Below, piece after piece: positions 1 through 5,964 of a stretch of DNA of 15,192 nt. Where the stretch lies: contig CABUBH010000044.1 in assembly GCA_902489775.1 (NCBI GenBank), positions 1-15,192 on the forward strand, read 5' to 3'. Both the position numbers and the translations under genes were made by a program. How positions within the stretch are numbered: the first letter of the stretch is position 1; each line of letters starts with the position of its first letter. Below the pieces are notes generated by a model. The model was not told the DNA's origin and did not search any database. It worked only from the letters and a program-made list of their open reading frames with translations. Source of the stretch: an uncultured Collinsella sp. Lineage in GTDB: Bacteria > Actinomycetota > Coriobacteriia > Coriobacteriales > Coriobacteriaceae.

Positions 1-59
1 GAGGCCGAGCGCAAATTTGATTCTAAAAAACACCTTGCCAAATAGGAGCGTCAGGCCAG

Positions 60-104
60 AATCGCCCCCGTTCGTAGCTCCGAAGGAGCAGAACGGGGGC
101 GATT
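60..104. terminator. GC-rich hairpin after the metal ATPase
   Basis: A perfect 14-bp stem (AATCGCCCCCGTTC at 60-73 with its complement at 91-104) encloses a second 5-bp stem (GCTCC at 77-81 with GGAGC at 85-89) and a GAA loop. It lies 59 bases past the stop codon of the minus-strand ATPase. It has no long T-run, so it is either a rho-independent-like terminator or a REP-type hairpin. The arms resemble those of the hairpin at 14091-14125. Confidence 0.6.
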
Positions 105-162
105 CATTGGTCGAGGACGTTTTCAAAACCAAGCCCGGTCCCGGCCGGAGGGACCACAGGCG

Positions 163-2115
163 CTACAGGTTCTTGACACCCATCGCGCGCATGGCGTTCA
201 GGATGGCGATGATCGCCACGCCCACGTCGCCAAAGACAGCAAGCCACATATTGGCAATGCCGAGCGCTGCCAGCACAAGGATCAGCAGCTTAATCCCCAG
301 CGCAAAGATGATATTCTGCCAAACAATCGCCATGGTCTTGCGCGCCACGCGGATCGCGCGGGAAATGTTGGACGGCTTGTCATCCATGAGCACCACGTCG
401 GCGGCCTCAATCGCGGCGTCGGACCCCATGGCGCCCATGGCAATACCCACATCGGCACGGGTGAGCACGGGCGCATCGTTGATGCCGTCGCCCACAAAGG
501 CGAGCTTACCCTTGCCGTTTTCGGCCGCGAGCAGCGTTTCAACACGCTCGACTTTGTCGCCCGGCAGCAGCTGCGCGTGGAACTCGTCGAGGCCGAGCTG
601 CTTGGCCACAGACGCTGCAACGTCCTCGCGGTCGCCCGTGAGCATAACGGTGCGCTTGATGCCGGCGGCGTGCAGGTCACGGACCGTCTGCTCGGCATCG
701 GCCTTAACGGTGTCTGCAATCACGATGTGGCCGGCGTACACGCCGTCAACGAGCACATGGAGGATCGTGCCGACAACATCACAGTCCGGTGCTTCAACGC
801 CGGCCGCGGCGAGCATCTTGGCGTTGCCGACGACGACATGCTTGCCGTCGATGGTCGCCGTCACGCCGTGGCCCGCGTCATTAGTGGAATCCGTTACGCG
901 CGTGGGGTCAAGCTCGCCCTGGAAGGCGGCACGCACCGACTGTGCGATAGGGTGATCGGAGAACGACTCGGCAAGGGCGGCGACTTCGAGCAACGACTGC
1001 TCGGTATAGCCGGCCTCGGGGTGCACCGCAACGACCGAGAACGTGCCGTTGGTGAGGGTGCCAGTTTTGTCGAAGACGACGGTGTCCACGTCGGCGAGCG
1101 TCTCGAGGTAGTTAGAACCCTTGATGAGAACGCCCAGCTTGGACGCGCCGCCGATGCCGCCAAAGAAGCTCAGCGGCACGCTGATCACGAGCGCGCACGG
1201 GCAGCTGACGACCAGGAAGGTCAGGCCTCGCAGAATCCAATCAGACCAGGCGCCGGTGACCAGGCCGCCGCCGAGCGCGAGCACCGCGGCCGCGCCGGTG
1301 ACAGCGGGGGTGTAGACGCGAGCAAAGCGCGTGATGAAGTTCTCAGTGCGCGCCTTCTTTTCGCTGGCATTTTCCACGAGCTCCAGGACGCGTGCGACGG
1401 TGGACTCGCCAAAGGGCTTGGTGGTGCGTACGTGGATGAGGCCCGTCATGTTGATGCAGCCGCTGATGATGTCGTCGCCGGACTTGGCGGGGCGGGGGAC
1501 TGATTCGCCCGTGAGCGCGGCGGTGTCGAGCTGGGTTTCGCCCTCGACGATGACGCCGTCGATAGGCACGCGCTCGCCCGGCTTGACCACGATCACGGTG
1601 CCGACCGCGATGTCATCGGGGAAGACCTGTTCGAGTGTGCCGTCGGGTTGCTCGACGTTGGCGTAGTCGGGTGCGATGTCCATCATGGCGCTGATCGATT
1701 TACGGCTCTTGCCCACGGCGTATGCCTGGAACAGTTCGCCGACCTGGTAGAACAGCATGACGGCGGCGCCTTCGGCCATGTGCGGATCGGTGTCGGGGAA
1801 GAGCACCATGGCAAACGCGCCGATGGTCGCGACGGCCATGAGGAAGCTCTCGTCGAACGCCTTGCCGCGGCGGATGTTGTTGTATGCCTTTTGGAGCACG
1901 TCGTAGCCGGCAATCAAAAACGGCACGAGGAACAGTGCGAAGCTGGCGTAGATGTCGCCCGGGGTGCCGAATGCGGCAGTGAGGGTGCCGAGCTCATCGA
2001 GGGCGTACACCACGGCAAAAATGCCCAGCGCTACCAGGATGCGGTTGCGCTTATGCTCGAGTGACTCTTTTTTCTTGCGCTTCTTCTTTTTCTTCTTGGG
2101 GTCGGCGGTGGCCAT
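163..2115 (-). CDS. Zn/Cd/Pb-exporting P1B-type ATPase (ZntA/CadA-like) without its own HMA domain
   Basis: This 650-aa inner-membrane pump exports divalent soft metals using ATP. Visible motifs are TGES (202-205, actuator domain), the transmembrane metal site CPC (305-307), the phosphorylated Asp349 in DKTGT, the HP pair (388-389) and GDGIND (542-547). In the last membrane pair, Lys609 and Asp630 fit the Zn/Cd/Pb class (P1B-2) rather than the copper class. The usual N-terminal GMTCxxC domain is absent. In its place is a lysine-rich tail (residues 7-16 are K apart from one R). The frame is open further upstream, but the ATG at 2113-2115 is chosen because GGGAGG precedes it and family similarity begins soon after. 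It is the last gene of the operon with the 72-aa HMA protein and the sensor. The exact metal is inferred. Confidence 0.93.
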   Translation of the reverse strand: MATADPKKKKKKRKKKESLEHKRNRILVALGIFAVVYALDELGTLTAAFGTPGDIYASFALFLVPFLIAGYDVLQKAYNNIRRGKAFDESFLMAVATIGAFAMVLFPDTDPHMAEGAAVMLFYQVGELFQAYAVGKSRKSISAMMDIAPDYANVEQPDGTLEQVFPDDIAVGTVIVVKPGERVPIDGVIVEGETQLDTAALTGESVPRPAKSGDDIISGCINMTGLIHVRTTKPFGESTVARVLELVENASEKKARTENFITRFARVYTPAVTGAAAVLALGGGLVTGAWSDWILRGLTFLVVSCPCALVISVPLSFFGGIGGASKLGVLIKGSNYLETLADVDTVVFDKTGTLTNGTFSVVAVHPEAGYTEQSLLEVAALAESFSDHPIAQSVRAAFQGELDPTRVTDSTNDAGHGVTATIDGKHVVVGNAKMLAAAGVEAPDCDVVGTILHVLVDGVYAGHIVIADTVKADAEQTVRDLHAAGIKRTVMLTGDREDVAASVAKQLGLDEFHAQLLPGDKVERVETLLAAENGKGKLAFVGDGINDAPVLTRADVGIAMGAMGSDAAIEAADVVLMDDKPSNISRAIRVARKTMAIVWQNIIFALGIKLLILVLAALGIANMWLAVFGDVGVAIIAILNAMRAMGVKNL

Positions 2116-2138
2116 GACTCGTATCCTCCCATTTGAAT

Positions 2139-2158
2139 GTATGAACACTCGCTCATAT
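2139..2158. promoter_or_regulatory. Third ArsR/SmtB-type operator, before the ATPase
   Basis: The sequence GTATGAACACTCGCTCATAT has half-sites TATGAAC and GCTCATA, the same as the operators at 2877-2896 and 2912-2931. It lies 24-43 bases upstream of the ATPase start in the 100-base gap after the HMA gene. This suggests a second sensor-controlled entry point inside the operon. A weak minus-strand promoter may overlap it (TTGCCG, 17 bases, ATTATA). Confidence 0.6.
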
Positions 2159-2171
2159 AATTTCGCGAGCA

Positions 2172-2194
2172 AAGGCCGCGGCAAGCGCGGCCTT
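2172..2194. terminator. Intra-operon hairpin between the HMA gene and the ATPase
   Basis: A perfect 9-bp stem (AAGGCCGCG at 2172-2180 with CGCGGCCTT at 2186-2194) has a 5-nt loop. It lies 22 bases after the HMA stop codon and just before the third operator. No T-run follows, so it may be an attenuator, a partial terminator or an mRNA-processing/stabilising structure that sets different HMA and ATPase levels. Confidence 0.45.
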
Positions 2195-2215
2195 GCGGGT
2201 TGGCGTAAACCTGGG

Positions 2216-2434
2216 CTAGAGAATGATCTCGCAGTCCGGCTCGGCGTCGGCGGTGAACTCCACAACGCGGTCGAGGACCTCGTCGAACTCGGCGTCATCG
2301 GCCTCGAGCGTCAACTTCTGGGTCATAAAGTTGACCGAAACGGACTTGACGCCATCGAGCTTGGCCAGCTCGTCCTGAAGCTCACGCGCACAGTTGGCGC
2401 AGTCGATCTCGTCGAGTTTAAACTGCTTTTTCAT
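2216..2434 (-). CDS. Stand-alone heavy-metal-associated (HMA) domain protein
   Basis: This 72-aa protein consists of one ferredoxin-like HMA domain. The metal-binding motif is D11-C12-A-N-C15, the DCANC form typical of the N-terminal domain of CadA/ZntA pumps. The C-terminal half is acidic and contains a further Cys near the end (DCEIIL). An AAAGGA ribosome binding site precedes the ATG. It lies between the sensor gene and the ATPase, which lacks this domain, so it probably supplies the pump's metal-binding module in trans. Delivery to the pump is inferred from the missing domain and the gene order. A separate chaperone role is the alternative. Confidence 0.88.
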   Translation of the reverse strand: MKKQFKLDEIDCANCARELQDELAKLDGVKSVSVNFMTQKLTLEADDAEFDEVLDRVVEFTADAEPDCEIIL

Positions 2435-2496
2435 GGTGGGTTCCTTTCCCTGTTTTGCGGCTTGGGTGCAGGCCGCGCTGGTACCGTGGTTGGTTG

Positions 2497-2862
2497 CTAT
2501 TCGCAGATATGGCTCATGCCCTGGTTGAGCATGGTGTAGACGTGATCGTCGGCAAGCGAGTAGAGGATGTTGCGGCCGTCGCGGTGGAACTTGACCAGGT
2601 GCGACTGCTTAAGCGTGCGCAGCTGGTGCGATACTGCCGACTGCGAGGTTGCGGTCGCCTCGGCGATGTCGGCCACGCAGAGCTCGCGGCCCATGAGGGC
2701 ATAGAGAATCTTGATGCGCGTGGTGTCGCTGAAGACCTTGAACAGGTCGGCGAGGTCGTAGAGAAGTTCCTCGTCGGGAAGGTCCTCGGGCGAGCAGGTG
2801 GTGGGGATCACGGGTTCGGTGGCCTCGATGTCGGGTTTCGTTTCATCATCGCGGATGCTCAT
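2497..2862 (-). CDS. ArsR/SmtB-family Zn/Cd-sensing repressor
   Basis: This 121-aa winged-helix repressor has a recognition region around TSQSAVSHQLRTLK (72-85) and a wing ending in ILYSL. The C-terminal helix carries D105, H107, H118 and E121, with exactly the spacing of the alpha-5 zinc site of SmtB/CzrA. ELCVADI (60-66) resembles the CadC alpha-3 region but has one Cys (C62) where CadC has two. It should therefore sense zinc through alpha-5 and release DNA on metal binding. The start follows AAAGGA at good spacing. It is the first gene of the operon, and palindromes in its own promoter indicate autorepression. Sensing of zinc rather than cadmium is inferred from the ligand set. Confidence 0.93.
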   Translation of the reverse strand: MSIRDDETKPDIEATEPVIPTTCSPEDLPDEELLYDLADLFKVFSDTTRIKILYALMGRELCVADIAEATATSQSAVSHQLRTLKQSHLVKFHRDGRNILYSLADDHVYTMLNQGMSHICE

Positions 2863-2876
2863 TGCAATATCCTTTC

Positions 2877-2896
2877 ATATGAACATGCGCTCATAT
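2877..2896. promoter_or_regulatory. Metal-sensor operator 2, next to the arsR ribosome binding site
   Basis: The palindrome ATATGAACATGCGCTCATAT (8-4-8 with one arm mismatch) ends 15 bases before the arsR start. It overlaps the 5' leader next to the ribosome binding site. Its half-sites ATATGAAC and GCTCATAT match the 8-4-8 layout typical of SmtB/CzrA-family boxes. Confidence 0.75.
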
Positions 2897-2908
2897 AACT
2901 TACTTTCG

Positions 2909-2936
2909 AGTATATGAGCGTATGTTCATATGTCAA
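2909..2936 (-). promoter_or_regulatory. Sigma-70-type promoter of the metal-resistance operon with operator 1 in its spacer
   Basis: Read on the minus strand, TTGACA (2931-2936) is followed after 16 bases by TATACT (2909-2914), close to consensus. The palindrome ATATGAGCGTATGTTCATAT (2912-2931, plus strand) fills the spacer and overlaps both boxes. A bound sensor would therefore block RNA polymerase directly. The start codon lies about 45 bases downstream of the -10 box. Confidence 0.75.
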
Positions 2937-3038
2937 TATCGTTTAGGGAATCCGTCGTACAAAATGATGAGGAAAAGCGGACGAGATCCCGGACTAAGCG
3001 GTTTTGATAGGTGATGCCGGGGTGGGTGCCCCTGCGCC

Positions 3039-3058
3039 GTGCAAAAAATGGAGTATTC
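3039..3058 (+). repeat. GTGCA-GAGTATTC motif, copy A
   Basis: The sequence is GTGCAAAAAATGGAGTATTC. It is followed by TGCAA and a possible small hairpin (CGATA...TATCG). Two more copies (3232-3251 and 4621-4639) lie on the minus strand around the same gene. The rest of the 341-base gap 2941-3281 holds copy B, the operon promoter and no credible gene. Confidence 0.5.
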
Positions 3059-3231
3059 TGCAACGATAGGGGGTCTGTTAATTTATCGCAGGCCAAATAA
3101 TGCAGTTAAAGAGTTATCTTAGGGTGGTAAGCCGATGAGTTCTTCCTCAAATGTTGCCTAACGTTCTCACGCAAGAGTGATTTCGCTTCACTTTTGGATC
3201 CACTCGAGGGTGATGGACACCCGGCTCTGCT

Positions 3232-3251
3232 GAATACTCGCAATTTTGCAC
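3232..3251 (-). repeat. GTGCA-GAGTATTC motif, copy B
   Basis: The minus strand reads GTGCAAAATTGCGAGTATTC, 16 of 20 identical to copy A and in inverted orientation to it. It is followed by a GGGTG/CACCC hairpin. It begins 30 bases past the stop codon of the minus-strand AbiEi/DUF559-like gene, so it would lie in that gene's 3' untranslated region. Confidence 0.5.
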
Positions 3252-3281
3252 GTCGCTAGGGTACCCACCTTGTTAGTCAGC

Positions 3282-4472
3282 CTAGTTTCCGGCCCCGAAG
3301 ACCCTGCCCTCGGGCGTGAAGCTGCTTGTTTGGTTGAGTGATGGGCTGTCGGGTTCGACAGTCTGCATGTCATCGATTGCCGGAGCCTCGTTAATCGTCG
3401 GATCGTCCAATGTGATGCCTTCGAGCATTGCTTTTTCGAGGTCGATTCGTTGGCGCTCTTCGGAATCTTGGCGAAGCTCCACCTGGATTCGTTTCTTCTC
3501 CTCAATAAACCTTCTGAGCACAAACAGTCTCAGGTCCTCTTGCATGATTTGAAAGTCTTTTGGCAGGCGCGAGGGGCGTATACCTTCTTTTCGTTGGATT
3601 GCCTCCATGACCCTAACGAAAGAGCTGGCATGCATAAAGGAATAGCGGCTGACGGTGATGATTCCGTACCCCATGGACGCAAGTGCGTTCTTGCGCTCTT
3701 CGTCGATGGCGCGGTCTTCTTCCGCGTCGTGATAAAAACCGTTGTATTCAATATCTGTTCGAGATTTCTTCAGATATGCATCCATAAAGAACTTTTTGCG
3801 TCTCGTGAGATTTTTTGCGGCGGCGGTGACCTGTACCTCGTAATCGGTCTCAATTCCCTTAATACCAAGTCCACCTTCACTTTTGGGCGGCGTAAGCATC
3901 ATGACAAAGGCCGTTTCCATGGGAGAGCGGCATCCATCGCGTACACATTGAATAGCCTTTCGGGCAAGGGCCAAACCATCGCATCTGGTAATGGAATTAA
4001 AGAACTGCTTTAGCCTCTCGGTCGAGGTAAGTGGGAAACGCTCGGTATAAGAGGTAGGAGAACCGTTTCCAAGGGAATAAGCGCCGCACAGCTCAAAGTA
4101 ATATTCCACCAGTTCGCGAAAAGGGAGATAAGTGGCGGCCTGAAGTGCACAAAGCTCAACGCCAACAATGTAGATGTCATCTTCTAGCTCTATAAAACGC
4201 GAGCATGAGAATCGCTTTGACGAAACGTGGCATTGACAGTCCATCGCGTACCGCGCGTTCCTGCGATCAAACACCATTACCTCGAGGGATTCATTTGCGT
4301 CGCGGGCAACATCATGTTTGGCGAGCCATTCTGCGGCCGCGTCGAGGAGCGTTCCGGTGGGACACGATCCGTAAATTGCGACAGGGCTGCAGGACTCGAT
4401 GTCTTTCGCAGACACCGAACGCGCGGCCTGGTAGACCACTTTTGCCGTGGTATGTGACAATACGATACTCAT
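3282..4472 (-). CDS. AbiEi-like/DUF559-like putative nuclease family protein (member 1)
   Basis: The protein has 396 aa and I know no characterised homologue. Residues ~183-275 resemble the Vsr/DUF559 restriction-endonuclease fold: S183-P-M-E186, D231, then D240-I-E242-Y-N-G with H248, and R260 leading into ALASMGYGI. The part before it (~30-135, with YFELCG) is arranged like AbiEi-type antitoxin proteins of Actinobacteria that carry a C-terminal DUF559 domain. The tail (~305-396) is a charged, probably coiled segment followed by an acidic disordered end. It is clearly homologous to the protein at 12762-13811. No AbiEii-type nucleotidyltransferase lies next to it. Its G+C is visibly lower than that of its neighbours, suggesting transfer or relaxed selection. 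No other in-frame ATG, GTG or TTG start exists upstream, and the ribosome binding site is weak. DNA binding or cleavage is inferred. Confidence 0.7.
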   Translation of the reverse strand: MSIVLSHTTAKVVYQAARSVSAKDIESCSPVAIYGSCPTGTLLDAAAEWLAKHDVARDANESLEVMVFDRRNARYAMDCQCHVSSKRFSCSRFIELEDDIYIVGVELCALQAATYLPFRELVEYYFELCGAYSLGNGSPTSYTERFPLTSTERLKQFFNSITRCDGLALARKAIQCVRDGCRSPMETAFVMMLTPPKSEGGLGIKGIETDYEVQVTAAAKNLTRRKKFFMDAYLKKSRTDIEYNGFYHDAEEDRAIDEERKNALASMGYGIITVSRYSFMHASSFVRVMEAIQRKEGIRPSRLPKDFQIMQEDLRLFVLRRFIEEKKRIQVELRQDSEERQRIDLEKAMLEGITLDDPTINEAPAIDDMQTVEPDSPSLNQTSSFTPEGRVFGAGN

Positions 4473-4620
4473 GGTATATATCGTGTCAGCTAATGCCGTG
4501 TTGATGGCGCTGAGTGGAAAAGTCGTTTTAGAGGTCTAACCAAATGCTGTCCAAAAGCTTGACGCAATTATGGGTTGGTACGCCCTAAATAAATGTTTCC
4601 GCAGCTCGGCTATAGCATAG

Positions 4621-4639
4621 GAATACTCAATTGCTGCAC
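4621..4639 (-). repeat. GTGCA-GAGTATTC motif, copy C
   Basis: The minus strand reads GTGCAGCAATTGAGTATTC and is followed by the short palindrome GCTATAGC. It lies about 150 bases upstream of the AbiEi/DUF559-like gene and in its orientation. It sits in an AT-rich 352-base gap (4473-4824) in which I see no gene; the only other structure there is the hairpin at 4755-4790. Confidence 0.4.
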
Positions 4640-4754
4640 ATTTGGTATCGATGTATCGCCATCTGAACATAAATCACATGTTGGGAAAGTGCCGAAATAG
4701 TTAAAAAATAGGGTTCAGAATTTGTGAAGATCGGGCCTGCTTATGGAACGTAGG

Positions 4755-4790
4755 GCGGCCCCGCCGCGAGGTTTCCCGCTGCGAGGCCGC
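4755..4790 (-). terminator. Possible hairpin after the exonuclease gene
   Basis: GCGGCC (4755-4760) pairs with GGCCGC (4785-4790), with further partial GC pairing inside. It begins 35 bases past the exonuclease stop codon. No T-run follows, so its role as a terminator is uncertain. Confidence 0.3.
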
Positions 4791-4824
4791 TCGTGATCTA
4801 CGCCGTGGTTTGTCGCAGACGTTT

Positions 4825-5793
4825 CTACTTGGCAAACAGGTTCTTGAGGTTGAACTCGGCCTGGACGGTGCGGAGCATGAGGTCGGTGTCGTCGAGGCCC
4901 AGGTGCTGCTCGTTGGCGTCGGCAGCGAGGGTGCCACGGCGGCGCGCCCAGTTCTCGAGCGCAGCGGGCGCGGACTCGCGGGGGAGCGAGCGCACGTCGG
5001 CGTCCAGGCTGCGGCAGATCTGGCGCGAGTCGATGACGATGATCTTGCCTGCGCGGCGTGCCTCGGCGTAACCGTCCAGATGAATTTTGAACCAGCTGTC
5101 CTCGAAGGCGGCGTTATGTGCCATATAGGGATACTTCTTCATGAGCTTGAGCAACTGCTTCTGCAGCTCCTTGTTCTCGCGGAACGGCTTTTTGCCGTCG
5201 ATGTCGTCCCAGGTGATGTGATGGATGTTCGATAGCGGCACATCCTCGCCGCGGTAGATGTCGGGCAGGCCGCAGTAGTGTGCCTCGGCGTCATGCGGCA
5301 CGGCGTCGCTGGTGAGATCCATAATCTCCCAGCCCACGTTGATGATGTAGCCGCGCTCGGGCGCGCGACCGGTGGTCTCGATGTCGATGCCCAGCACCGT
5401 GCCCTGGATGGGCTTGCGGGCGTACGCCACGCCGAGTGCGTCGCGGTCACCGCGGATCTCGCGCATAACGGACGCGGCGGTGCGCTTTTGCATCTTGCCG
5501 ATGGCGGCGCAGGTGTCGGCGTCGGACAGGCCGCGCGAGAGCGTCGCGGGCGTCACGTTGCGCAGGCGCGCCTCGCCAATCTGGTCGCACAGGTCGCGGT
5601 TGCGGTCGGCCAGGTCGCGCACAGTGGCAAAGTCGAAGCCGGGCTCGCCCTCGGCGGTAAAGTACTCGGTCTCGAGCACCTTGAGGGCCTCCTCGCCCTT
5701 CTGGCGCTCGGACTCCATGGCGCCGTGGTCGCCGTAGATAAACATGGGGATAAACGGCTGGCGCTCGTATTCGAGTGCTTGCGAAACGTTCAT
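4825..5793 (-). CDS. DEDDh-family 3'-5' exonuclease with an unknown N-terminal region
   Basis: In this 322-aa protein the exonuclease domain begins at ~130. Exo I is G135-I-D137-I-E139-T-T-G, Exo II is H226-N-A-A-F-E-D232, and Exo III is H297-L-G-L-D301-D, with the H-x4-D spacing of the DnaQ/RNase T (DEDDh) class. All four metal ligands and the general-base His are present, so it should degrade DNA or RNA 3' ends. Residues 1-130 match no domain I recognise and are mostly helical and charged. AAGGAG precedes the ATG at good spacing. It is transcribed divergently from the metal exporter, sharing a 171-base gap. The substrate cannot be told from sequence; repair, RNA processing or nucleotide recycling are all possible. 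Confidence 0.85.
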   Translation of the reverse strand: MNVSQALEYERQPFIPMFIYGDHGAMESERQKGEEALKVLETEYFTAEGEPGFDFATVRDLADRNRDLCDQIGEARLRNVTPATLSRGLSDADTCAAIGKMQKRTAASVMREIRGDRDALGVAYARKPIQGTVLGIDIETTGRAPERGYIINVGWEIMDLTSDAVPHDAEAHYCGLPDIYRGEDVPLSNIHHITWDDIDGKKPFRENKELQKQLLKLMKKYPYMAHNAAFEDSWFKIHLDGYAEARRAGKIIVIDSRQICRSLDADVRSLPRESAPAALENWARRRGTLAADANEQHLGLDDTDLMLRTVQAEFNLKNLFAK

Positions 5794-5853
5794 ATGCTGC
5801 TCCTTGGACGGGCCGCGTCGCGCGGCTCGAGGTTAATGAGTTATGGCGAGATG

Positions 5854-5875
5854 ATAGTTTACCATGGGCAACTAT
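5854..5875. promoter_or_regulatory. 22-bp palindromic operator between the exonuclease and exporter genes
   Basis: The half-sites ATAGTTTACCA and, on the other strand, ATAGTTGCCCA agree at 9 of 11 positions. The palindrome overlaps the first base of the probable -35 box of the exporter (TTGGCA, 5875-5880). Its size and position suit a metal-dependent repressor of the MntR/DtxR type, but the sequence is not a textbook match. Confidence 0.5.
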
Positions 5876-5902
5876 TGGCACCGCGCCCGGGACCACTACA
5901 AT
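5875..5902 (+). promoter_or_regulatory. Probable promoter of the metal exporter
   Basis: TTGGCA (5875-5880), a 16-base spacer and TACAAT (5897-5902) give a plausible sigma-70-type promoter, leaving a leader of about 55 bases. A second TACAAT at 5927-5932 has no well-spaced -35 box. Confidence 0.5.
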
Positions 5903-5964
5903 ACCCTAGTTGACCGCTAGGACTTTTACAATGCTGCCGAAAGACACGAAAGGTTCCATCCGTC

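Noticed and set aside
17..955. Long open frame on the plus strand opposite the ATPase
   Set aside because: It is antisense to the conserved ATPase domains, is rich in Ser, Ala and Arg as expected of a shadow frame in GC-rich DNA, and has no family motif.
3188..3523. 111-codon open frame overlapping the end of the first AbiEi/DUF559-like gene
   Set aside because: It overlaps that gene in another frame on the same strand, has no motif and no ribosome binding site.
5794..5964. yybP-ykoY manganese riboswitch before the exporter
   Set aside because: I could not find the conserved paired elements or loop sequences in this 171-base gap; a palindromic operator explains it better.
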